A stretch of 17,236 nucleotides of DNA from JAJRAG01 sp050010535 (GTDB taxonomy: Archaea; Thermoplasmatota; Thermoplasmata; Methanomassiliicoccales; JACIVX01), in assembly GCA_050010535.1 (NCBI GenBank), contig JBEKKT010000027.1, positions 1 to 17,236 of the forward strand. The letters are read 5' to 3'. The notes under the pieces are model-generated. The model saw only the letters and a list, made by a program, of their open reading frames with translations, searched no databases and was not told the DNA's origin. The position numbers and the translations under genes were made by a program. Positions 1 through 6,981 of this stretch are shown here, one piece after another (positions within the stretch are counted from its first letter, which is position 1; each line of letters opens with the position of its first letter).

Positions 1-411
1 GTTATCGATGCTGATGGACATGTGATGGGGAGGCTTTCTAGCAAGGTCGCGGAGAGGCTTATAAACGGGGAAGAGATCATCATTGTCAACGCCGAGAAGG
101 CAATCATAACGGGAAAGAGGGAAATGGTCTTCGGTGAATACAAGCAGAAGAAGGACAGGGGAAAGATCATAAGGGGACCGTTCTACCCCCGCAGGGCCGA
201 TCTCATCCTCAAGAAGACCGTGAAAGGGATGCTCCCCTTCAAGACTTCGACCGGAAGAGAGTCATATCGCAGATTGAGAGTCTATGTGGGCGTGCCGAAG
301 GAGTATGCCACAGCTCAGTTGGAGAAGATCGACGTGGCGATTAGACCCAGGACGGAGAAATACGTGAGACTGGGGGACGTGTCAGCGTACCTCGGTTCGA
401 AGGTGAGGTGA
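1..411 (+). CDS. rpl13: 50S ribosomal protein L13 (uL13), 5' end cut by window edge
   Basis: Large-subunit ribosomal protein L13. The reading frame is open from base 1 (VIDADGHVMGRLSSKVAERL), matching the conserved archaeal N-terminus, so the true start lies a few codons outside the window and the ATG at 22 is an internal Met. The visible 136 residues are near full length for archaeal L13 (about 140). The conserved VNAEKAIITG segment and the basic RGPFYPRRADLI core are present. It is followed after 4 bases by the S9 gene and then by rpoN, the standard archaeal order, so all three are probably one transcript. Confidence 0.96.
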   Translation, partial: VIDADGHVMGRLSSKVAERLINGEEIIIVNAEKAIITGKREMVFGEYKQKKDRGKIIRGPFYPRRADLILKKTVKGMLPFKTSTGRESYRRLRVYVGVPKEYATAQLEKIDVAIRPRTEKYVRLGDVSAYLGSKVR

Positions 412-415
412 GATC

Positions 416-817
416 GTGGTTGATATCATCAATACGACTGGCAAGCGGAAAGAGGCGGTTGCGAGAGCCGTCATAAAGAAGGGGGACGGGAGGGTGAGGA
501 TAAACAGTGTCCCCATCGAAATCTACACGCCAGAACTTGCCCGGGTCAAGATCATGGAACCGCTAAATCTCGCCCCGCAGAAGGCGTCGGGAGTAAACAT
601 CGACGTCAACGTCCAGGGCGGAGGCGTGATGGGTCAGGCCGAGGCCTCGAGGACCGCCATCGCGAAGGCGCTCGTGCAGTTCTACGAGGACGCAGAGCTC
701 GCAAAGATGTTCAAGCAGTATGACCGCTCGTTGCTGATAAGCGACCCGCGGAGGAAGCTGCCGAAGAAACCTTTGGGCAGAGGCGCGAGGAAGAAACGGC
801 AGAAATCGTACAGGTGA
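416..817 (+). CDS. rps9: 30S ribosomal protein S9 (uS9)
   Basis: Small-subunit ribosomal protein S9, 133 residues, a normal archaeal length. It opens with the family signature TTGKRKEAVARAVIKKGDGR and ends with the basic tail GRGARKKRQKSYR, which in this family reaches into the ribosomal P site to contact tRNA. The start is GTG at 416, 4 bases after the L13 stop; the GAGGTGAG run at the end of L13 (404-412) can act as Shine-Dalgarno, so translation is probably coupled to L13. The rpoN gene begins 4 bases after its stop. Confidence 0.97.
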   Translation: MVDIINTTGKRKEAVARAVIKKGDGRVRINSVPIEIYTPELARVKIMEPLNLAPQKASGVNIDVNVQGGGVMGQAEASRTAIAKALVQFYEDAELAKMFKQYDRSLLISDPRRKLPKKPLGRGARKKRQKSYR

Positions 818-821
818 AGAG

Positions 822-1013
822 ATGATCATACCAGTGAGATGCTACACTTGCGGAAAGGTGATCGGTTCTTCTTACCAGACTTTCGTCAAGAGGGTCCAAC
901 TCGGGGAGGACCCGAAGCAGGTCCTGGACGATCTCGGGATAAAGAGGTACTGCTGCCGGAGGATGATTGTCGCCCACTCGGAAATTACGGACGAGATCAT
1001 TCCCCTTGGTTGA
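822..1013 (+). CDS. rpoN: DNA-directed RNA polymerase subunit N (Rpb10 homologue)
   Basis: Small zinc-binding subunit of archaeal RNA polymerase, equivalent to eukaryotic Rpb10, which helps assemble the D/L/N/P platform. The 63-residue protein has the invariant layout: MIIPVRCYTCGK with Cys7 and Cys10, and the paired Cys44-Cys45 in KRYCCRRM, which together bind one zinc ion. The length is typical. It starts at ATG 822, 4 bases after the S9 stop, with GGTGAAGAG just upstream as ribosome binding site. This is the archaeal Rpb10-type protein, not bacterial sigma-54, which shares the symbol rpoN. It is the last protein gene of the L13-S9 operon and lies just before a tRNA-Pro gene. Confidence 0.97.
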   Translation: MIIPVRCYTCGKVIGSSYQTFVKRVQLGEDPKQVLDDLGIKRYCCRRMIVAHSEITDEIIPLG

Positions 1014-1038
1014 AACCCTTTCCACCCCTTTTCATCTC

Positions 1039-1111
1039 GGGTCCGTGGGGTAGCTTGGAATCCTTCCAGCTTGGGGTGCTGGTGACTCCAGTTCAAATCT
1101 GGACGGACCCA
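1039..1111 (+). tRNA. tRNA-Pro (anticodon GGG)
   Basis: A 73-base cloverleaf can be folded by hand. The acceptor arm GGGTCCG (1039-1045) pairs fully with CGGACCC (1104-1110), followed by discriminator A1111. The anticodon stem CCAGC/GCTGG (1066-1070 with 1078-1082) closes a 7-base loop TTGGGGT with anticodon GGG at 1073-1075, decoding proline CCC/CCU. The T arm is TCCAG-TTCAAAT-CTGGA (1087-1103) with the conserved TTC-A. CCA is not encoded (CTC follows) and no intron is visible. It sits about 25 bases after rpoN on the same strand and could be co-transcribed with it. Confidence 0.95.
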
Positions 1112-1167
1112 CTCTCATACAAATCGAATGAAGACGCGCGTTCTTCCGAACAACCGATTGCAGGTCC

Positions 1168-2028
1168 CTATTCTGATTTGACATCGACCAACGGCTCTAT
1201 CGTTTCGATCGACTTCTCAAAGTACGCCTGGTCTTCGATCCTCAGCTCAATGGCTCGTTGGCGACATACCTCCACGCACCGTCCGCATCCTTTGCAGAGT
1301 CCCATATCAACTCGCGCTTTGCCCGCTTCCACCGAGATCGCCTTAACAAAACAGACATCATCTTTGACGCATGCGCCGCAACCCACGCACTCGTCTTCAT
1401 TCACGAGGACATCAACACCAGGCATGCGCGTAATCCCGTCGCTTACGCCCGGAGAGAGATAGGGGATCATCTTCCAGAGACAACAGCAGGGACAGCAACT
1501 GCAAATCGACAGCAGGTCCTCCTTCGGACCAGTGTCGAGCCACACACTGTCGATCTTGTTTCTCCCTATCAGGTGAACGAGCCCGGCTTCGCGAGCTCTC
1601 TTAAGATAGCCCAGGGCCTCTTGCTGTGTGGCCATCCTGCCCATCTTCTCGGGAATCTTCAGAACCCCTTTTCCCAGGAAAATGCACCCGAGGTTCCTCG
1701 GATAATCCTTGCACTTGTTTGAGGTCCTGCAAATGCAGCGATTCATTATGAAGATGTATCTGGATTCCTTGATGAAGTATTCAACAATACGCGATGGAAG
1801 GACGACGTTCTTCGGTTCCGCGACGATGCCAATCTGAATCGTCCTCGTCTTCTTCTGCAAACCGGCCACGACATCGTCCTTCGGGAGGTACATCATCTTG
1901 TCCTCGTCGAAGAAAGTGCGAATTATCAGTCTGCCGAGAACTGGAATTCTCGTAAATCTCGCCAGCAAGAAGCGTTCCCTGAATGTCTCCTTGATCACGA
2001 CGGTCGAGACGTCTGTCTTTCGGCCCAC
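1168..2028 (-). CDS. Cysteine-rich 4Fe-4S ferredoxin-type protein
   Basis: Predicted cytoplasmic electron-transfer or Fe-S protein of 286 residues; its partner is unknown. The C-terminal third is a two-cluster ferredoxin domain: Cys214-x2-Cys217-x2-Cys220-x5-Cys226 and Cys245-x2-Cys248-x2-Cys251-x3-Cys255. The first set has x5 and no proline where x3-CP is usual. Upstream are two more cysteine clusters: CIC-x5-C-x8-C (Cys98, 100, 106, 115) and the dense CSCCPCCC run (176-183). This layout, with a QEALGYLKRAREAGLVH helix between them, recurs in a family of 4Fe-4S proteins of strict anaerobes (from memory). The start is GTG at 2028 with GGTGAT 5 bases upstream. The GyrI-like gene ends 31 bases upstream on the same strand, so the two are probably co-transcribed. 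Confidence 0.85.
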   Translation of the reverse strand: MGRKTDVSTVVIKETFRERFLLARFTRIPVLGRLIIRTFFDEDKMMYLPKDDVVAGLQKKTRTIQIGIVAEPKNVVLPSRIVEYFIKESRYIFIMNRCICRTSNKCKDYPRNLGCIFLGKGVLKIPEKMGRMATQQEALGYLKRAREAGLVHLIGRNKIDSVWLDTGPKEDLLSICSCCPCCCLWKMIPYLSPGVSDGITRMPGVDVLVNEDECVGCGACVKDDVCFVKAISVEAGKARVDMGLCKGCGRCVEVCRQRAIELRIEDQAYFEKSIETIEPLVDVKSE

Positions 2029-2059
2029 ATCAAATCACCGCAGAACAAGTGCGGACACT

Positions 2060-2569
2060 TCACTTCTTCTTGACCGGAATCATGATCTTGGCGTATAAAA
2101 TGGTCACGCCGCCGACGACCTGAGGCTTCTTCGAGTAGACCTCCATTGGAGGTCCCGACACCTCATATCCCTTCTCTGCAATCCATGCCATCAATTTGGC
2201 ATAAGTGTTCTTGAACTCGCTTCCCGGGCCCTTGTGGGAGAGTGTCGCCACGTCCATCGCGGGTATCTTCCTTATTTTGATTCCACTAGCTTCCTTTGCG
2301 TCGCCCTTGAATGTGATCCCGATCTCGCTCCTGCATTTCTCCGGAGGGGCCGCATCTGGGTTATCGCGGTACATCCCCATAGGAAAGAATCCCGGAATGA
2401 CCTTCTGCTCCTTGGACCATCCATAGAGCCGCTGTATGTACTCCTCCCAAGGCACCTTGTCATACGGACCGTGATGCTCGATATAGGCCAGATTTGCCGC
2501 TTGCCTACTTTCCAGCTTCGGACCTGCTATTTTCCCACCACCATCGTAATCGATAGTATCAAAATCCAT
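2060..2569 (-). CDS. GyrI-like / AraC effector-binding domain protein
   Basis: A 169-residue stand-alone GyrI-like small-molecule-binding domain, the SHV fold also found at the C-terminus of AraC/MerR regulators such as Rob and BmrR. Family features visible are the RQAANLAYIEHHGPYDKVPW segment (conserved hydrophobic-x-GPY turn), the LYGW helix, and the internal repeat half IPAMDVATLSHKGPGSEFKNTYAKLMAWI, again with the G-P turn and helix W. No DNA-binding domain is present, so it is more likely a ligand-binding or hydrolase-type member than a transcription factor. The ATG at 2569 lacks a well-placed Shine-Dalgarno, so the start is slightly uncertain. It lies 31 bases ahead of the cysteine-rich Fe-S gene. 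Confidence 0.82.
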   Translation of the reverse strand: MDFDTIDYDGGGKIAGPKLESRQAANLAYIEHHGPYDKVPWEEYIQRLYGWSKEQKVIPGFFPMGMYRDNPDAAPPEKCRSEIGITFKGDAKEASGIKIRKIPAMDVATLSHKGPGSEFKNTYAKLMAWIAEKGYEVSGPPMEVYSKKPQVVGGVTILYAKIMIPVKKK

Positions 2570-2658
2570 CCTATTTCATTTTGCCTCATTTGTCATGTTG
2601 CGGACGACGGGGATCAATGAAGACCGACGAGGGAACGATGATCTACAGAGATCAAACG

Positions 2659-3426
2659 TTAGACGGATGAGGCTATTGGGTAAAGAAGGGCGAATATTAT
2701 CGGCTGATGCAGCAGGTATATGACCAGGGAGTGACGACCCAGATAAGACCCAAATCGCACGGGTTGTGAACTCTTTGCGTCTTTCTTCCTGAGAGCGTTC
2801 ATGTGATTCGGATACAGAACGTTCCCCGCGAAGACCCCGATCAAAACCACTCCAAACCATGGGAGGATCGGAAAGTAGTCGATCGAATAGAATCCGACAG
2901 GAACTAATCCCAGCCAAGCCAGCCAAGGAAATGGGTATGTGAACTGGGCTACGATGATGCCGATGATTACGATCAGGATTCCTAGGACAAGATTCCACCA
3001 ACGACAGGGAAGCAGAACGTACGCAGCTATAATCGATAAGCCGATGCAATGGAGGATGCCAAATTGCACGAATCCTTTTCCAGGATAGACCATCGTGACA
3101 GCGGTTATGACGAGACCGAAACTGAAGATCTGCAGACCTCTCTTCAGGTACTTCCATTTGAGCTTATGAGCGTCGAGCTTCTCTTTGGCCCTTCGATAGC
3201 TGATAGTCAAGGACACACCGACCAATAGCAGGAAGATAGTGCCAATTGAATACGCGAACCATTCCGGCCATCCAGAGTAGACCTGGATCCTGTATATCCC
3301 AAGGAAATTCAGGTCGAAAACGAAGTGGAACCCGACCATCATAACTACGGCGCTTCCACGCAGATAATCAATCTCCTAGTACCGCCCTGGGTTTCCTGGG
3401 GCCTCAGTCGAATCCACGCTTGTCAT
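2659..3426 (-). CDS. DUF1624 / heparan-alpha-glucosaminide N-acetyltransferase-like membrane protein, 5' end interrupted by in-frame TAG
   Basis: Polytopic membrane protein resembling the DUF1624 (HGSNAT catalytic-like) acyltransferase family, whose members carry acetyl groups across the membrane to a sugar; the substrate here is unknown. About seven hydrophobic segments are visible, including YSIGTIFLLLVGVSL, LVLGILIVIIGIIVAQF and a final helix HSLVIYLLHQPIIFALLY typical of the family. The longest uninterrupted ORF begins at ATG 3342, but the frame upstream reads ...GNPGRY-stop-EIDYLRGSAVV..., which is the family N-terminal motif RYWEIDxLRG with the tryptophan codon TGG replaced by TAG (3376-3378). 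Natural starts would be ATG 3426 or GTG 3417. It may be a pseudogene, a sequencing error, a readthrough case or a protein restarted at 3342. Confidence 0.75.
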
Positions 3427-3773
3427 TCTGAGACAGGAGTAAATATATTCGACGGTGATTCGACTTCTTCTCATCCAGAGGATACATCACACAGGTGTCC
3501 GAGACGCATTTGCGAGAAAGCGAGAGGGTTGGGAACGACATAAGTCAGAAATCAGACGCGTTCGACCTACCCCTCAACTGACGGCCAGCACCCAGGGAAC
3601 GTTCGTCCCGATCGCGAGACACTTCGACACTCCGGACAAGAAAACCCTAAGTCGGTTAGCGGGATTGGCTATCTAGAGTCTACGCTGACACAGAACGTAA
3701 ATAACAGAACATGAGTCGAAGTAATTATGCGCGTCCGAGTGAATGAGAGACGCCACCGAGAGGAGGAAGAAAG
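3427..3773. other. Gene-free divergent intergenic region
   Basis: About 350 bases between the DUF1624 gene (-) and the PPC gene (+). No ORF here looks like a protein. It holds the TATA-like box of the minus-strand gene near its left end. On the right are AT-rich stretches TAAATAA (3698-3704) and GTAATTATG (3721-3729) that could be TATA boxes for the PPC gene. AGGAGG lies at 3761-3766. A perfect 8-base palindrome GAACGTTC is at 3597-3604; I attach no function to it. Confidence 0.5.
3440..3449 (-). promoter_or_regulatory. TATA-like box for the DUF1624 gene
   Basis: On the minus strand this reads AATATATTTA, a good archaeal TATA match in otherwise mixed sequence. If GTG 3417 is the start codon, the box lies about 23-30 bases upstream of it, the spacing expected for a leaderless transcript. 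If ATG 3426 is used, the box is too close, so the promoter favours the GTG. No Shine-Dalgarno is visible before either codon. Confidence 0.45.
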
Positions 3774-4220
3774 ATCAAATACGCCGAGGCAAAGTCTGGA
3801 CGGTTATTCATCATGAGAGTGGAGGATGGAGAGGTCCTCCACGAGATGATTGAGAATTTCGTCGAGGAGATGGGGATAAAGGCGGCCGCCATCCTAGTGA
3901 TAGGCAGCATAGGAAAAGGGAGCAAACTCGTGGTAGGGCCGAAAGACGCGGACACCAGGCCCGTAGTCCCAATGGAGCACGTCCTGAACGAAGTCCACGA
4001 GATCTCCGGCGTTGGGACAGTGTTTCCAAACGAGGAAGGAAGACCGATCTCCCACATACATATATCGGGCGGCAGAGGGACTTCGACGAAGACAGGATGC
4101 ATTAGGAGGGGCGTTAGAGTCTGGCAGGTCGCAGAAGTCGTGATCATCGAGTTGCTCGGAACCAATTCGAAGAGAAGGATTGATGACAAAACGGGATTCG
4201 AACTTCTCGACCCAGGGTGA
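3774..4220 (+). CDS. PPC / DUF296 domain protein (PD1-like), apparent ATC start
   Basis: PPC/DUF296 family protein; archaeal members are small trimeric proteins often annotated as PD1-like DNA-binding proteins, of unproven function. The domain is complete from residue 2 (KYAEAKSGRLFIMRVEDGE) to the C-terminal TGFELL. It carries the HIH metal-binding pair (GRPISHIHISGGRG) and the TGCIRRGVRVWQVAEVVI segment, where other subfamilies have GGH in place of TGC. The first ATG (3813) would delete the opening beta strand. The frame is open back to a stop at 3744, and a perfect AGGAGG at 3761-3766 lies 7 bases before ATC 3774, exactly where homologues have Met. I therefore place the start at ATC, 148 residues. 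An ATG-to-ATC sequence error is the alternative. Confidence 0.8.
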   Translation: MKYAEAKSGRLFIMRVEDGEVLHEMIENFVEEMGIKAAAILVIGSIGKGSKLVVGPKDADTRPVVPMEHVLNEVHEISGVGTVFPNEEGRPISHIHISGGRGTSTKTGCIRRGVRVWQVAEVVIIELLGTNSKRRIDDKTGFELLDPG

Positions 4221-4293
4221 TTGCATCCATTTACGCGACAGAATTACCCAGCTAGAGGACCTAATAGGAGCGAAGCTCGTTTCCATAGTCTAT

Positions 4294-4317
4294 ATCGATT
4301 AGTGACCTAGTATCGAT
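4294..4317. repeat. Small imperfect hairpin between convergent genes
   Basis: ATCGATTAG (4294-4302) can pair with CTA (4307-4309) plus ATCGAT (4312-4317), leaving a TGAC loop and a two-base bulge. It lies between the 3' ends of the PPC gene (+) and the small membrane protein gene (-), so it could be a transcript-end or processing structure. Archaeal termination mainly uses T-rich tracts, so a terminator role is only a guess. Confidence 0.25.
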
Positions 4318-4351
4318 TTCTGCCAGTGCGCCTTCGGGAGAGTCTGGGGAG

Positions 4352-4585
4352 CTACCACCTCATCCTCCGACCCACCGTCCCCCAGATAACTCCTGATATC
4401 CCGCCGGCCGCCAGGAGCGAGACAATGAATATCGCCAGATTTTGGTACACGTCGAAATCCCCGGCCCAGAAGAACAGCCACAATATGAGGAACGACAGCC
4501 AGATAACTCCCAGCATTATCGTTGCCGACAGCCTCCACGTGAAACCGGGCACAGCGAACATGTTTCTGCTTTTCCCTGACTCCAT
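4352..4585 (-). CDS. Small two-helix membrane protein, conserved archaeal hypothetical
   Basis: A 77-residue protein of unknown function. A short charged N-terminus is followed by VPGFTWRLSATIM and two hydrophobic helices: about residues 20-42 (IMLGVIWLSFLILWLFFWAG) and 49-69 (LAIFIVSLLAAGGISGVIWG), with a basic tail RRMRW. The pattern resembles short uncharacterised membrane proteins I recall from Thermoplasmatota-type genomes, which I cannot verify here. The frame is open up to 4708, but I choose ATG 4585 because GACGAGGAG sits 6 bases upstream as a strong ribosome binding site and the preceding residues look non-coding. It is divergent from the radical SAM gene and convergent with the PPC gene. 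Confidence 0.7.
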   Translation of the reverse strand: MESGKSRNMFAVPGFTWRLSATIMLGVIWLSFLILWLFFWAGDFDVYQNLAIFIVSLLAAGGISGVIWGTVGRRMRW

Positions 4586-4811
4586 GGATATCTCCTCGTC
4601 ACTTTGGACGTAGTTCAAGGTTAAAGGATATTTCTTTGCGATCCAAGAATCAATTCCTGCGTCTTGAGGCAGTTCGCGCTCGCATTGATAGGCGACCAGA
4701 GCTGACATTGTGAAGCTCGGTCACGGCAAAGAATATGTCCTCAGGCTTCTCTATATCAGGTCAGAGGAGAAGGTCCGGACTCAGATTGTTGAAGGGTCTA
4801 AGGAGGAAGTG

Positions 4812-6233
4812 ATGAAAGTCGTCCTCTCAACACCGCCTTGGAAGACAACGGAACTCTGGCCCCCATTGGGTTTGCTATACATAGCCTCGTCTCTTCTTGT
4901 GAAACGGAGAGACGATGTCAAGATCATCGACGCCTTCTGCGAGAATCTCAGCAAGGAGGAACTTATCGAAAGAGTTGTGAGAGAGAAGCCGGACGTCTTC
5001 GGGATCAACTCCTCAACACACACCTTTCTCAGCGCGGTTGCCACGCTCAATGACCTCAGGAAGGCGCTTCCAGACACGAAGCTGGTCATGGGAGGATTTC
5101 AGGCGACCTTCGCAGCCGACCGCATCCTGAAAAACTATCCGTTCGTGGACTTCATAATCAAGGGGGAAGCGGAGAATGCCCTCCCCCAACTTCTCGATTG
5201 CATGGAGGAAGGGAGGAACCCGACGGATGTGGAGGGGATATGTTTCATAGACGATGGCTACTACTACTGCAATCCACTGGCGATGATCCAGGATTTGGAC
5301 CTCCTTCCATTTCCGGCGAGGCACCTGGCACAGGCCGTTGACTATGCCTACTTCTTCGACCGTATCAGACTGACCTTCGGCAAGCTGACGACCTTTTGCA
5401 GCTCCCGAGGCTGCCCTTACCAATGCACATATTGCTCCTGCGCCAATTTCTCCAATAGGAGATGGCGTCCCCGCAGCGCCGAGAACGTTGTCAAGGAGCT
5501 CGAGGTGCTCTACAACGACGACTATGAAACATGCGTCATGGTGGACGACAACCTGACCCACAACAGGAAGAGAATCGAGCATATATGCGACCTCATCAGA
5601 TCTAAGAAGATCAAGCTGCAGTTCTACTGCGAGGGCAGGGTGGATAACGCTTCGTACTCGCTTCTTAGGAAGATGAAGAAGGCAGGGTTCAACATCATCT
5701 ACTTCGGAATTGAGAGTGCGTCTCAGCACGTTCTCGATTACTACAAGAAAGGGATAACTCCGGAGCAGTCGATCCGTGCCGTCGAGAACGCGAAGAAGGC
5801 GGGTATGGTAGCTATCGCATCTTTCATAATAGGAGCACCAAGGGAGACAAAGGATGAGATCCTGAAGACTATCGAGCTCATAGGCAAAGCGAGACCGCAC
5901 GCTGTCCAGATGAACATCCTTGACTGCTTGATCGGCACGCCGATATGGGACGAAATGGTGGAGAAGGGAATCGTTGGCCCGGACGATTGGAAGACCAATC
6001 ACAGGATCTTCGAATACAACAAAGAGGGCTTTACCATGGCTGAACTCGACGGGTTCGCCGACCTGGGATACGCTGCCTACGTCAAAGCTTGGAAGAGCGC
6101 TGGAGGGATTGTTGAGGGCATAACTGCCCTCCTTAGGAATCGTACCGCCAGGGTCGTGGCAAGCAACGCGATTCTCAACCCCCTCGTGAGGGAGTGGCTG
6201 CGCAGTCCGAAACGGCAAGGGGGCTTAAGCTGA
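4812..6233 (+). CDS. B12-binding-type radical SAM protein
   Basis: A 473-residue radical SAM enzyme of the BchE/methyltransferase-like class, reaction unknown. Residues about 1-130 form the Rossmann-like cobalamin-binding module typical of these proteins: STPPW near the start, WPPLGLLYIASSL, then VMGGFQATF and IKGEAE. The lower-axial-ligand motif DxHxxG is not present, so cobalamin may bind base-off without protein histidine, or not at all. The radical SAM core follows, with CPYQCTYC (Cys201, 205, 208) for the 4Fe-4S/SAM site, then VDDNLTH and FGIESAS. The start is ATG 4812 because AGGAGG (4801-4806) lies 5 bases upstream; the 34 extra codons back to 4710 look non-coding. It appears monocistronic, so context gives no substrate. 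Confidence 0.88.
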   Translation: MKVVLSTPPWKTTELWPPLGLLYIASSLLVKRRDDVKIIDAFCENLSKEELIERVVREKPDVFGINSSTHTFLSAVATLNDLRKALPDTKLVMGGFQATFAADRILKNYPFVDFIIKGEAENALPQLLDCMEEGRNPTDVEGICFIDDGYYYCNPLAMIQDLDLLPFPARHLAQAVDYAYFFDRIRLTFGKLTTFCSSRGCPYQCTYCSCANFSNRRWRPRSAENVVKELEVLYNDDYETCVMVDDNLTHNRKRIEHICDLIRSKKIKLQFYCEGRVDNASYSLLRKMKKAGFNIIYFGIESASQHVLDYYKKGITPEQSIRAVENAKKAGMVAIASFIIGAPRETKDEILKTIELIGKARPHAVQMNILDCLIGTPIWDEMVEKGIVGPDDWKTNHRIFEYNKEGFTMAELDGFADLGYAAYVKAWKSAGGIVEGITALLRNRTARVVASNAILNPLVREWLRSPKRQGGLS

Positions 6234-6320
6234 AACGTGTGGGGCCCGGGTGAAGGAGATGCTGTGAAGTCCCGATACGTCCTGCTCGTTCTGTCAGATA
6301 TTGCCACCATCCTTCGAGGA

Positions 6321-6722
6321 CTCTTTTTCCCCAAGATCCAGGCGGTACTCGTGTCCGTCAGTTTGTAGATCAAGCAGATGAACCTATTCGAAGGACATGC
6401 TAGAAACCGCTTTCGCTGAGCGTAGGTCCTCTTCAGAATAGCATCTCTTGAAAGATGTGCCATGCGGAGCTCGGGCAGCTCCCTCTTGGGGGTGAACCAG
6501 ATGTATATGGGGATCCCCGCAACGACAAGCACTAGCGAGGTAAGGATCGGCATCGAATCGACCAGGACTATGAGGACCGATGAAAAAGCCATCTCCAGTA
6601 GCGGTACGAAGACCTTCCCTCGGATCCTTCCAGACAGCTCTGGACGCTTTTGAGAGAGAATCAAGGAGGTTCGTCGCATCAAAGATGTTGAGCTTTCGCC
6701 GAAGATCGACCTTCCGTACCAT
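6321..6722 (-). pseudogene. Remnant of an APC-family amino-acid permease with the middle deleted
   Basis: Two permease pieces lie side by side in different frames. From ATG 6722, 20 codons read MVRKVDLRRKLNIFDATNLL, the usual opening of APC transporters (basic residues, then a LxxFDAT-like turn before helix 1). At about 6660-6668 the similarity jumps frame and continues as SLILSQKRPELSGRIRGKV, then two hydrophobic helices (VLIVLVDSMPILTSLVLVVAGIPIYIWF in two parts) and SRDAILKRTYAQRKRFLA, which is the APC C-terminus after helix 10. Roughly 300 codons of the expected 430-450 are missing. No clean stop follows the C-terminal part; the left boundary is approximate. The reading comes from recalled family patterns, not an alignment. 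Confidence 0.5.
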
Positions 6723-6981
6723 TTGAGAGACCCCGTCACCTGCAATAGCGGCGTCAGAAAATAGCGGACCCCCCACAGATAATTGGCTTGACTGCTTCAG
6801 GAGAGATTCCTATCTGGATTGAGGATTGGGCGCAGCCTGCCAGACGAAGGCGAGTCCTATGCTCTTCCGAATTGAAAGGTCGGACGCCTCACCCCGATCT
6901 TCACCAAAAGAGGTGAGATCTTCTCTGTTGTTCGCGCTTCGTCTGGACTTTGCTCACCCTTGCACAAGTCCGTCGTCGCGG

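Noticed and set aside
1039..1111. tRNA-Pro as an integration site of a mobile element
   Set aside because: No integrase gene and no second copy of the tRNA 3' end was seen in the window.
3376..3378. TAG as a pyrrolysine codon
   Set aside because: The position is a conserved Trp, not a methylamine methyltransferase site, and no Pyl machinery is in view; a mutation or error is simpler.
3455..3676. 73-codon + strand frame in the intergenic region
   Set aside because: There is no ribosome binding site, no recognisable motif, and composition is unlike the neighbouring genes.
5013..6218. 401-codon open frame on the minus strand, antisense to the radical SAM gene
   Set aside because: It is a composition shadow. 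The + strand frame has unmistakable radical SAM motifs, while the antisense translation has no recognisable domain and no ribosome binding site.
6077..6320. Continuation of the permease C-terminal frame with no stop until 6077
   Set aside because: Beyond about 6321 the translation loses similarity and runs antisense to the radical SAM gene, so I ended the pseudogene there.
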